A stretch of DNA of 26,042 bases, taken from positions 1-26,042 of the forward strand of contig JBFHIJ010000047.1 in assembly GCA_041596515.1 (NCBI GenBank), written 5' to 3'. The position numbers were made by a program, and so were the translations under genes. Source of the stretch: JBFHIJ01 sp041596515. GTDB taxonomy: Bacteria; Bacteroidota; Ignavibacteria; Kapaibacteriales; UBA2268. The stretch's first letter is position 1, and each line of letters starts with the position of its first letter. Shown one piece after another: positions 15,737 to 22,968 of this stretch. The notes beneath the pieces were generated by a model. The model was not told the DNA's origin. It ran no database searches and saw nothing but the letters and a program-made list of their open reading frames with translations.

Positions 15737-15954
15737 AACAATATCTGGCTTTTGCAGAAACAATGGCTCAGCAACACATCCCGATGTATATGAATGATTG
15801 GATAAAAAGACTGGATGTTATTTTGCAGCTGAATGGAAGAGAGCTGTTACAGCATGCAGGACAAATCAGTCATGATATGGCATTGAATAAATCAGATAAA
15901 GAATATACAAAATACAAAGAAAAACAGAAGATACTTGATCAGGAACTTAATTAA
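15733..15954 (+). pseudogene. 3' fragment of a RhuM-family gene
   Basis: The frame reads VEQYLAFAETMAQQHIPMYM, then NDWIKRLDVILQLNGRELLQ, then HAGQISHDMALNKSDKEYTK and ends DQELN at TAA 15952-15954. Known: RhuM (virulence protein RhuM / Fic-DOC-associated) proteins of about 330 residues end with 'YLdfAE..A....MyM.DWi..LD.FL.l..r.iL.haGkvSH..A...a..EYdkYk'. Every block matches in order, so the family call is good. Only about 75 C-terminal residues remain. An ATG at 15763 is in frame but there is no separate start signal. It overlaps the CDF stop by a few bases in another frame, which marks an insertion or deletion junction. Confidence 0.75.
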
Positions 15955-15985
15955 AATGAGTTAGCAAACGATATAAAACAACTTA

Positions 15986-16144
15986 CTAAAAAAAATAAAC
16001 CTTGATATTTGCAGAATCCAAAGCAGACACATGTATTTGATATTCTGTCCAATTTGTATCGCTTTTCTTTGTAAAAATCCATTCCCCGGAATATAAAGAG
16101 CTAATAAAGACTAAAAAGCAAAATAGTAGTAGTATTTTTTTCAT
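15986..16144 (-). pseudogene. Truncated 5' copy of the T9SS Asp-box protein gene
   Basis: ATG 16144 opens a 52-residue frame whose first 46 residues are identical to those of the gene at 16227-17666 (signal peptide MKKILLLFCFLVFISSLYSG onward to SALDSAN). It then diverges into IKVYFF and stops. It keeps an excellent ribosome site (AAGGAGAG, 7 bases before the ATG), better than that of the full gene (AGGGG). If expressed it would release only a signal peptide plus about 30 residues. It is best read as the leftover of a tandem duplicate, but a functional leader or recombination donor is not excluded. Confidence 0.75.
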
Positions 16145-16147
16145 ATT
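16007..16147. repeat. Direct repeat copy A (141 bp)
   Basis: It matches 17529-17669 at 140 of 141 positions; the one difference is at 16096 (A versus G at 17618), synonymous in a Leu codon. Same orientation, offset 1522 bases. Confidence 0.95.
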
Positions 16148-16174
16148 TTTCTCTCCTTGTATGACTATTAAACG

Positions 16175-16200
16175 TAGCCCTCGGGACAAGCCAAGGGCTA
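16175..16200 (-). terminator. Hairpin after the T9SS Asp-box gene
   Basis: On the minus strand TAGCCCTTGG pairs with CCGAGGGCTA (10 bp, one U-G) around a 6-base loop, 26 bases past the stop at 16227. No T-run follows (next bases CGTTTAAT), so termination is plausible but not certain. Confidence 0.5.
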
Positions 16201-16226
16201 TATATATCTATATTTATATTTCTTAG

Positions 16227-17666
16227 CTATTTCACCACAACAATCTTTTTCATTGCGGTAACTTCGCCGTTGTGCTTTATGTTTAGGAAGTAGGAGCCGG
16301 CAGTAAGAGCATTAGGTAACTCTATGCTTATATTTTGCTGGCCTGTAGAAAGCTGCTCCGAAGGAATAGATATGCTAAACTCGCGCCCTGCCATGTTAGT
16401 AATAGTATAAGAATATTCGCCCGGTTTTAATACTTCGTAGCTGAGGCTTAAACTCGCTCCTGCGTATATCGGGTTAGGGTTAGCCTTCATTTCACTCACA
16501 TTTTGTAAAGGTTCGGTGACGGAGGTTGTGATATCATACATTATATAAGTATTAAACCTACCAATCATTCCGTGATTTTCATCTACCATTACTAAATCAT
16601 CAAACTCCGTAATGACAGCAGGATCCATTTCCCCCTTAGAATCCCTCAATTTTTCCATATACCAAGTCTGACCTTCATCTTCAGATCTAAATACAGTATT
16701 GAAAAATATCATATGAAAAGTGTTGCTTTCTGTTATACATAATTTACCATTAATAGTAGAATATTCACCTCGAGGAGCTTCCCATATGGTATCTAATGTA
16801 TTTGTTTTGGTATCATACTTAAGTATATAGGAACACGTTACACTTCTGAAATAAGGAGTATCATCCCCTTGTTTATAAACCGTATCTTTCATCACATAAT
16901 AATTATTTAAAAAGTAAATATTATCATTCTTATCTTGTGCAGCTGAAGTACAGGCATTTTCATCCAATGTAAATATATGTTCCCATGATTCTCCATTGTC
17001 ACTACTTTTTACAAGTGAAAATTCTGATATGAATTGTAGATCAATATAGTTACTGGTTTTTATAAAATTTGCATAACAATACATATTGTTCCCAACAAAA
17101 ATAGGAGCTGAATACCACGCTGCAAAATATTTATCATCAGATAAATCTATGTTAGGTTTAATTCTTATAGTGCCCCAAGATTCTCCAAAATCATTACTAT
17201 ATAAGATTGTACTGTCGATTCTAAGACCAGTATAGATAATATCATTAAATATAACTATTTCTTGAGAAACATTTGCAGTTGCGGAATCTCCCACCCAACC
17301 ATGCTCCCAGCTTGTGCCTCCATTGGTGGTCTTCCAGTACTCACCATACCCTTCTAATGCAAAAATTGAATCTGTATTTTTATAATACACATCATATAAT
17401 TGATTACTCGCATTATCTGCAATTTCATCTTCTTTAAAAAATATGGTATCCCAAGTTTGACCATAATCACTAGTTCTTTCAATATACCTGTTATGTAAAA
17501 ATCCTTGAGTAGATCTGGCAATAACAAAATTTGCAGAATCCAAAGCAGACACATGTATTTGATATTCTGTCCAATTTGTATCGCTTTTCTTTGTAAAAAT
17601 CCATTCCCCGGAATATAGAGAGCTAATAAAGACTAAAAAGCAAAATAGTAGTAGTATTTTTTTCAT
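16227..17666 (-). CDS. T9SS-secreted Asp-box beta-propeller protein
   Basis: A 479-residue protein with a signal peptide (about 1-19). Five Asp-box (BNR) motifs S/T-x-D/N-x-G-x-S/T-W are visible: SDYGQTW (66-72), TTNGGTSW (113-120), SNDFGESW (157-164), SSDNGESW (221-228) and SEDEGQTW (338-345), as in sialidase-like and photosynthesis-factor-like propellers. Residues about 395-479 are a T9SS C-terminal sorting domain: ANPNPI, then 'YSYTITNMAGREFSISIPSE', 'YFLNIKHNGEVTAMKKIVVV', K at the end. The protein should cross the outer membrane by the type IX system and be surface-attached or released. No sialidase catalytic residues were recognised. Debris of similar genes lies on both sides. Confidence 0.85.
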   Translation of the reverse strand: MKKILLLFCFLVFISSLYSGEWIFTKKSDTNWTEYQIHVSALDSANFVIARSTQGFLHNRYIERTSDYGQTWDTIFFKEDEIADNASNQLYDVYYKNTDSIFALEGYGEYWKTTNGGTSWEHGWVGDSATANVSQEIVIFNDIIYTGLRIDSTILYSNDFGESWGTIRIKPNIDLSDDKYFAAWYSAPIFVGNNMYCYANFIKTSNYIDLQFISEFSLVKSSDNGESWEHIFTLDENACTSAAQDKNDNIYFLNNYYVMKDTVYKQGDDTPYFRSVTCSYILKYDTKTNTLDTIWEAPRGEYSTINGKLCITESNTFHMIFFNTVFRSEDEGQTWYMEKLRDSKGEMDPAVITEFDDLVMVDENHGMIGRFNTYIMYDITTSVTEPLQNVSEMKANPNPIYAGASLSLSYEVLKPGEYSYTITNMAGREFSISIPSEQLSTGQQNISIELPNALTAGSYFLNIKHNGEVTAMKKIVVVK

Positions 17667-17669
17667 ATT
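17529..17669. repeat. Direct repeat copy B (141 bp)
   Basis: This partner of 16007-16147 covers the first 46 codons and 3 bases of leader of the full-length T9SS gene. Identity is 140 of 141. Confidence 0.95.
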
Positions 17670-17676
17670 ATTCCCC

Positions 17677-17711
17677 TAAAAAAAACAAGATAGAGAAATA
17701 TTTCTCTACCT
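17677..17711 (-). terminator. Rho-independent terminator between orphan sorting domain and T9SS gene
   Basis: On the minus strand AGGTAGAGAAA pairs with TTTCTCTATCT (11 bp with one G-U) and is followed by TGTTTTTTTTAG. It ends transcripts coming from 17731 and isolates the T9SS gene at 17666, whose ATG is only 10 bases beyond the T-run. Confidence 0.85.
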
Positions 17712-17730
17712 GATTTTCATAAATAAAGTA

Positions 17731-17997
17731 TTATTTTACAACAGTTAGTTTAATTGATGTAACTTTTGTATTCTCTGAATATAGCGTTACAGTATAGGTA
17801 CCTGTTACAAGATTAGATATATTGTAATTTGATTCATTAACTGATTGTTCCACTTCAAACACAATATTTCCTAATAAATCTGCTATTATGATATTGAAAG
17901 CTTTGTTATCAATATTATCAATTTTTACAGTCATATTCTCATTAGCAGGATTTAGTGATAGAGAATAATCTACGATATATAAAATTTTCTGACGCTT
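17731..17997 (-). pseudogene. Orphan T9SS C-terminal sorting domain (3' remnant of a secreted protein gene)
   Basis: The frame is open from just after a TAA at 17998-18000 to the stop at 17731 and reads DYSLSLNPANENMTVKIDNI, then NIIIADLLGNIVFEVEQSVN, 'ISNLVTGTYTVTLYSE' and ends KLTVVK. This is a textbook sorting domain: NPA motif, 'v.i.D..G..v', 'dis.L..GtY.v.l', final 'VVK'. The part with an ATG (from 17934) begins inside the domain and lacks a signal peptide. TAA stops at 17998 and 18010 cut it from anything upstream. The sequence differs from the sorting domain of the neighbouring gene, so it belonged to a different cargo protein. Confidence 0.75.
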
Positions 17998-18140
17998 ATA
18001 TTACAACAATTAGAACAGCATATACATTACAGTAATGATTACATTTATAATATATGATATATTTTAATATTGAGAAAACTTTTTTTATATTTTGACATTG
18101 TTTTATCAGATAACCCAAACTTATTGCATTTACATACCAA

Positions 18141-18206
18141 TGTATTATTCTGTATTATTCTGTATTATTCTGTATTATTCTGTATTATTCTGTATTATTC
18201 TGTATT
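18141..18206. repeat. 10-bp tandem repeat, 6.6 copies
   Basis: Six exact copies of TGTATTATTC (18141-18200) followed by TGTATT. The copies are identical, so the array is recent or under copy-number turnover. The period is close to one turn of the helix. Confidence 0.97.
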
Positions 18207-18501
18207 TAATATTATCTGTTATAAATATCTAAGTGAAAACCTACTATAGAGGCACTACTGAATGTATTGTGTATAAAGAAAGTTTAGCTCATATTTCAGA
18301 TACACTGCTTGTGAGCACCTTAGGAAATGATATATTTAGTGTTACTTATCTCCATTAAATCAGTAGAAACTCCACAATAAAATTTATATTCTATATCTTA
18401 TCGCAAAAATATATCTGCATCGAAGCAATAAATGCAATTGTTTAAGATGAATATTTCAGATAAATTGCAGGATTGGAATAAGAACAATATGATGTAAGAT
18501 T
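18207..18501. other. Gene-poor stretch before the glycosyltransferase gene
   Basis: The gap 17998-18501 holds the tandem repeat, a 13-bp palindrome CATTACAGTAATG at 18025-18037, and one short open frame (GTG 18233 to TAA 18358, 41 residues, MKTYYRGTTECIVYKESLAH onward) with no ribosome site and no recognised family. I see no RNA gene or clear promoter. Confidence 0.4.
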
Positions 18502-19359
18502 GTGATAGAAACCCCTGTACTTTTAATAGCTACCAACAACCCGGATAATTTGAAACATAATATAGATGTATGCCGTGAGCTCGAAGCCGAAAATATTATT
18601 TTCTTCGCTAATGGGCCACGCATTGGCAGCAAAACTGACTATACTAAATGCAAAGCAATAAGGCAGATGATTCACGATTTTGACTGGGGAGCCATGCTTA
18701 CCACTCGAATAAAACATAAGCACTTACATTATAATGAAATGATGAACATTGTTATGGAGTGGTTCTTTCGCTCAAACGAATATGGCATTATCATCAATGA
18801 TAAATACAAAGTATCTAAAGAGTTTATCGAATTTGCTGATGTGGCTCTCCAAAAATACGAACACAGCAGAGAGATTATGTCTATTTCTGCTTTTATAGCT
18901 AATGATAAATTAAATTTTGAATTAGATGATTACTTCTTTTCTTATTTCTGCAATTTGAATATTTGGGCAACTTGGAAAAGGTCATGGGAACTATTCGAAC
19001 CGAAAGGCAGAAATGCAAAGGACAAAGGACTGCACGAATTTTTGACTCTGCTATTTAAAGATGATGCACTTGCCGCAAAAGCTACAGAACTAATCAAATC
19101 AGATGTGTTTGGCAAATCTAATAACTGGGATGCTATCTGGCAGCTAAACTCTCTTGTAAATCAGGGGCTATGCCTTTATCCTAAGCATAACCTAAGAAGC
19201 TCTGAAAAAACTGAATCTAAAGCTTTTAGCCCTGATTTAGACAAAGATATTCCGGCAGTTTCTAATCCGAATTACGACAGATATATTATATTGGGCGACA
19301 AAGGCAAAAATAAGCTTTTAGATTTCATCAAAGGATTTAGGGATAAGTTTGTGGGGTAA
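18502..19359 (+). CDS. Glycosyltransferase-like protein (GT-A-like fold)
   Basis: A 285-residue protein from GTG 18502; the next in-frame ATG is deep in the protein, so the non-ATG start is kept, although no ribosome site is obvious. The N-terminus PVLLIATNNPDNLKHNIDVC and the later FSYFCNLNIWATWKRSWELF resemble bacterial transferases of the 'IWGWATWKRAW' type found in polysaccharide loci. In those the metal-binding motif is usually EDD ('LEDD..PS..F..F'); here the equivalent place reads IINDKYKVSKEFIEFADV, so the acidic motif is reduced to a single Asp. It may therefore be metal-independent, inactive, or of another family. No other sugar-polymer genes surround it. Confidence 0.6.
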   Translation: MIETPVLLIATNNPDNLKHNIDVCRELEAENIIFFANGPRIGSKTDYTKCKAIRQMIHDFDWGAMLTTRIKHKHLHYNEMMNIVMEWFFRSNEYGIIINDKYKVSKEFIEFADVALQKYEHSREIMSISAFIANDKLNFELDDYFFSYFCNLNIWATWKRSWELFEPKGRNAKDKGLHEFLTLLFKDDALAAKATELIKSDVFGKSNNWDAIWQLNSLVNQGLCLYPKHNLRSSEKTESKAFSPDLDKDIPAVSNPNYDRYIILGDKGKNKLLDFIKGFRDKFVG

Positions 19360-19403
19360 AAAGCGAATATCCATTAATTCACTATAATATGCTGCAATTA
19401 TTA

Positions 19404-19433
19404 TTCGCAATATCGGCAAAATGCTTATTTTTG
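19404..19433 (+). promoter_or_regulatory. Possible Bacteroidota-type promoter for pth
   Basis: TATTTTTG (19426-19433) matches TAnnTTTG. The upstream element is only TTCG at 19404-19407, 18 bases away, a weaker fit. It is 34 bases before the pth ATG. Confidence 0.45.
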
Positions 19434-19467
19434 TATTGGTATATCAGTAACAAAATCAAAGTAATAT

Positions 19468-20073
19468 ATGAATTGGCTTATTGTGGGATTAGGTAATCCC
19501 GGCGAAAGATATCACAATACAAGGCATAATATCGGTTGGCTTGTGGCAGACGAGTTTGCAAAAAGAAGGAATCTACATCTTGCACCTGTTTCTTCTATAT
19601 ATAATTTTGCCGAGTTTAAGTATGCCGGCAAATTGGTAGGCTTAGTGAAACCTACTACCTACATGAATAATTCTGGTGAAGCGGTAAGGAAGCTCGCTAA
19701 TAAATATTCTGTGAATGTGCAAAACGTAATTGTGATAGTAGACGAATATAATTTTAATGTTGGCAAAGTCCACCTCAAAAAAGATGGCAGTGACGGCGGT
19801 CATAACGGCATTTTGTCTATTATTGAAGAGATGCAGGCAACTAACTTTTTACGTTTGAGATGTGGCATTGGCAAAGACTTTGATCCCGGAGGAATGGTAG
19901 ATTATGTACTGTCTGTATTTAAGAAAGAAGAGAGCGAATCGCTTAGTCTGATGATAAATAAAGCATGCGACGCTATAGAGTATATACTTAAAAATAACAA
20001 CATAGGCAGATCAATGTCAGCTATCAATTCGGAAACAATCTGGAAATCAAAAGAAGAAAAACCGGAAAAGTAG
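19468..20073 (+). CDS. pth: Peptidyl-tRNA hydrolase
   Basis: A 201-residue enzyme that cleaves peptidyl-tRNA released from stalled ribosomes, recycling the tRNA. The active-site residues are present: N10 in GLGNPG, H20 in NTRHNIG, N67 in KPTTYMNNSG, D92 in VIVDEYNFNVG (the usual DD is DE here, but the catalytic Asp is kept), and H112/N113 in GGHNG. Length and order are standard. It is monocistronic as far as can be seen: the upstream gene ends 108 bases earlier and the downstream gene converges with a 38-base gap that has no clear terminator. The tmRNA gene, also a ribosome-rescue factor, is at the end of the window, which is probably coincidence. Confidence 0.97.
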   Translation: MNWLIVGLGNPGERYHNTRHNIGWLVADEFAKRRNLHLAPVSSIYNFAEFKYAGKLVGLVKPTTYMNNSGEAVRKLANKYSVNVQNVIVIVDEYNFNVGKVHLKKDGSDGGHNGILSIIEEMQATNFLRLRCGIGKDFDPGGMVDYVLSVFKKEESESLSLMINKACDAIEYILKNNNIGRSMSAINSETIWKSKEEKPEK

Positions 20074-20111
20074 ATATAATAAAAGACGAAGCAATAAAAG
20101 GAGAAAAGTAA

Positions 20112-21893
20112 TTATTCCATATTTGCTTGATCTAATTTATCATTTACTTCTGAGCTTGTAGAGCATTTTAGAATCGAGTCTGCAAGCGCAACGGCATCTG
20201 AATACTTAATATTTCTGATTCTGTTTTTAGTCTCGAGTAAAATCGGAGGGGCAATAGATAATTCATCCATCCCCAAACCGATGAGTAATGCTGTAGAAGC
20301 AGCATGACCGGCAAACTCTCCACATAATCCTACAGGAATATTGTTTTTCTTAGCAGCATCAATCGCCATTTTGATTAATCTGATAACAGCCGGATTAAAC
20401 GTATCAAATACATTGGAAACCAAGTCATTAGTTCTGTCTGCAGCCACAGTATATTGAGTCAAATCATTAGTACCTATGCTGAAAAAATCAGAATATTTCG
20501 CCAAATCGTCAGCTAATATCACAGCGGCAGGAGTCTCAATCATAACTCCAATAGGCATTTTTGAGTCATAAGTAATCTCATTTATGTCAAGCTCAGCTTT
20601 AACTTCATCAATAAGCTTAAGTGAATATTTCAGTTCCTGCACTGATGCAATCATAGGGATCATAAATCTAATATTTTTATTTGTAGATGCACGTAAGATA
20701 GCACGTATTTGAGTTTTAAAAATATCTTTTCGAGAAAGCAAAAATCTTATGCCTCTATACCCCAGAGCAGGATTATTTTCTCGTGTTGGGAGACCCTCCG
20801 CCCATTTGTCAGAGCCAACATCAAAAGCACGCAAAGTAATATGTTTAGGATATGCAGTGTCAGATAATTGTTTATAAAAATCATATTGCTCTTTTTCATT
20901 AGGAAAGTAACCAAGACTAACGATTAAAGATTCTGAGCGAAACAGACCAATGCCCTCAGCTCCCCACATAAAAGCAGAGCGAGCTTCCTCCAGCAAATCT
21001 ACATTTGCATAAATTTTACATGTTTTGCCGTCTAAAGTCTCAGTATTAAGATTAATTATTTCACCTAATTCTCTTTTATGCTCCTCTTCAGCAGATTTTT
21101 TTTGTTGAAAAGATTCTAAGACTCTGGCAGTAGGATTTACGATTACCTGCCCGGTATAACCGTCAACAATAACAGTGTCACCTTCGGCAATTGAGTCGGT
21201 GACATTTTGCACCCCAATTACTTCCGGCAGTTCAAAACTTCTGGCAAGTATAGAAGAGTGTGACGCTATGCCTCCTATCTCGGTAACGATGGCTTTAACG
21301 CCTGCATCTTTGAAATTAATAATATCAGTAGGTGAAATAGATTTTGCAATAACAACAGCATCTTTAGCAATAGCATAATATATGCACTGATGCCTCAGAG
21401 TAGCAAGCAATCCTCTTTTAATATTATCTAATTCAAAAATTCGCTCACGGAGTATTTCATCTTTTGTGGTTTTAAAAAAAGATTTAAGTTTATCTATGGC
21501 GGAAACAATAGAACTCTCAGCGGGAAATCCTTCTTTTATACTATTTTCGATTGGCATAGTAAGTGACGGATCTTCGAGCATTAAAACATTAGACTCAATA
21601 ATAGCAGATAAATTAGCTTCATCAGCCCTTACATTATCTACTACTTTATTCAAATCATTTTTATAAGACTCGACAGCCAAACGGAATCGAGAAACTTCAT
21701 TTTCAATTTGATCGGGTTTTAGAGTGTGTTCAGGAATAATAAGACTTTCGGGCTGTAAAATAACTGCCCTACCTATCATAATACCTGAAGAGGAAGGAAT
21801 GCCTTTATATATCTTTTGCATTGCATTGCGTAAGCTGTACCGCTGTACCGCAGGAGCTTTTAAGCTTAGTTCTTCTGCCACTTTGTTTACCAA
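20112..21893 (-). CDS. ptsI: PTS enzyme I (phosphoenolpyruvate-protein phosphotransferase)
   Basis: It transfers phosphate from PEP to HPr. The phosphorylated His is H212 in GGIASHSSILA (numbered from TTG 21893), the PEP site shows GLFRSE (about 316-321), LRAFDVGSDKW, FSIGTNDLTQY, and the catalytic Cys is C524 in GLCGEFAG. It is full length. The start is uncertain: the open frame begins at TTG 21893 directly after the HPr stop, while the first ATG is 21821 (MQKIYKGIPSSSG), which matches where most family members begin. The 24 extra residues have no ribosome site; an 8-base duplication (GCGGTACA twice) lies in that stretch. It forms an operon with ptsH. No EII components are visible nearby. 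Confidence 0.95.
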   Translation of the reverse strand: MVNKVAEELSLKAPAVQRYSLRNAMQKIYKGIPSSSGIMIGRAVILQPESLIIPEHTLKPDQIENEVSRFRLAVESYKNDLNKVVDNVRADEANLSAIIESNVLMLEDPSLTMPIENSIKEGFPAESSIVSAIDKLKSFFKTTKDEILRERIFELDNIKRGLLATLRHQCIYYAIAKDAVVIAKSISPTDIINFKDAGVKAIVTEIGGIASHSSILARSFELPEVIGVQNVTDSIAEGDTVIVDGYTGQVIVNPTARVLESFQQKKSAEEEHKRELGEIINLNTETLDGKTCKIYANVDLLEEARSAFMWGAEGIGLFRSESLIVSLGYFPNEKEQYDFYKQLSDTAYPKHITLRAFDVGSDKWAEGLPTRENNPALGYRGIRFLLSRKDIFKTQIRAILRASTNKNIRFMIPMIASVQELKYSLKLIDEVKAELDINEITYDSKMPIGVMIETPAAVILADDLAKYSDFFSIGTNDLTQYTVAADRTNDLVSNVFDTFNPAVIRLIKMAIDAAKKNNIPVGLCGEFAGHAASTALLIGLGMDELSIAPPILLETKNRIRNIKYSDAVALADSILKCSTSSEVNDKLDQANME

Positions 21894-22160
21894 TTATAGT
21901 TCGCCAAACCCTGTTTCAAAGAATTTGGATATTTCATTTATAGCATCATCTTCGTCATTACCATCAGCTCTAAGGATTAGTTTGCACCCTTGCTCAGCAG
22001 CAAGCGTCATAACACCAATAATGCTCTTAACATTAATTGGGAATCCATCCCTTACAAGCTGTAAGTCACTTTTAAATTTGGCTGATAGTTTGACTAAAGA
22101 TGCAGCAGGCCTTGTGTGCAGCCCGGCTCTGTTCATAACCGTAAGTTCTACTTCTTTCAT
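21894..22160 (-). CDS. ptsH: HPr phosphocarrier protein
   Basis: An 88-residue protein. H15 in NRAGLHTRPA is the catalytic phosphorylation site. S46 in NVKSIIGVM is in the position used by HPr kinase/phosphorylase in organisms that have it, so both kinds of control are possible. It accepts phosphate from enzyme I, encoded immediately downstream (the stop TAA is adjacent to the ptsI frame). Neither gene has an EII partner here. Such EII-poor systems usually act in regulation rather than sugar import; that is inference from the family. The sequence AAAGG touches the ATG and is too close to act as a normal ribosome site. Confidence 0.95.
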   Translation of the reverse strand: MKEVELTVMNRAGLHTRPAASLVKLSAKFKSDLQLVRDGFPINVKSIIGVMTLAAEQGCKLILRADGNDEDDAINEISKFFETGFGEL

Positions 22161-22256
22161 CCTTTGAAGTCATATATTATAAATAGTCATTAAATATATG
22201 ATAAAAAAAACGAAAAAACCTACTGAAATAATCCAAAATATATCTTATTTAATATG

Positions 22257-22895
22257 TTAAAGTCTACACTTCAAAAACGATTCCAGTTCAATTTTGCTTA
22301 TTGCACCTTGACGTAGTAATCTTGGGGAATTGCCTGTAATGTCAAGAACGGTAGAATCCTGCTTGTATTGAGTGATACCGTCGTCAATTACGCATGATAC
22401 TAAGCCCTGCAAATCAGAGAGTGCATCAAACGCCGATTGCGGAGAAGCTCCTCCAGAAATATTAGCAGAAGTAGCTGCTAATGGTGCCCCAAATGCATCA
22501 ATAATTTCTTTACATATTTGATTAGATGGAAACCTAATACCAATGGTTTTAAACCCTGCAGTTACAATATCAGAAATAACTTCATTTTTTGGTATAATTA
22601 GTGATAAGGGACCGGGTAGATAGCGCTCAGCAAGTGCATAAAACAAGTCCGGAATACCATCAGAAAGTAGTGAAACCTGCTCTATAGATGAAATATGAGC
22701 CGCCATAGGTTTGTCCAATGGTCTGTTTTTAATTTGAAACACTTTTTCAACAGCTCTCACGTCAAAAATACATGCTCCGATACCATAGACGGTTTCGGTG
22801 GGGAACACTATAGCTTCTTTATTTTTTAAATATTTTACAGCTTGTAAAATAGCTTCTTTTTTGTTTCTTTTAGAGTTATAGATTTGAGTTTCCAT
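22257..22895 (-). CDS. tsaC: L-threonylcarbamoyladenylate synthase (TsaC/Sua5/YrdC family)
   Basis: A 212-residue enzyme that makes threonylcarbamoyl-AMP from Thr, bicarbonate and ATP, the first step of the t6A37 modification of ANN-decoding tRNAs. Visible motifs: FPTETVYGIG (31-40), the KNRP basic motif at 56-59, DKPMAAHI, PGPLSLII, GIRFPSN and APLAATSANISGG. The length fits the short TsaC form without the Sua5 C-terminal domain. It is followed by a 96-base gap to ptsH and may be co-transcribed with the PTS genes. It is divergent from the glucan phosphorylase gene with a 73-base intergenic region. Confidence 0.95.
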   Translation of the reverse strand: METQIYNSKRNKKEAILQAVKYLKNKEAIVFPTETVYGIGACIFDVRAVEKVFQIKNRPLDKPMAAHISSIEQVSLLSDGIPDLFYALAERYLPGPLSLIIPKNEVISDIVTAGFKTIGIRFPSNQICKEIIDAFGAPLAATSANISGGASPQSAFDALSDLQGLVSCVIDDGITQYKQDSTVLDITGNSPRLLRQGAISKIELESFLKCRL

Positions 22896-22968
22896 TTCAA
22901 TACTGCTTTATTGTATCAATCGTAACGAAAGATACAAAAATTGTCTAAATAACTACCGGAGAATTTTG

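Noticed and set aside
18141..18206. CRISPR array
   Set aside because: The repeat unit is 10 bases with no spacers, and no cas gene is present.
21724..22167. 147-codon plus-strand frame opposite ptsH/ptsI
   Set aside because: It runs antisense through the HPr active site and the ptsI start; both real genes have all catalytic residues, and the antisense product has no recognisable motif.
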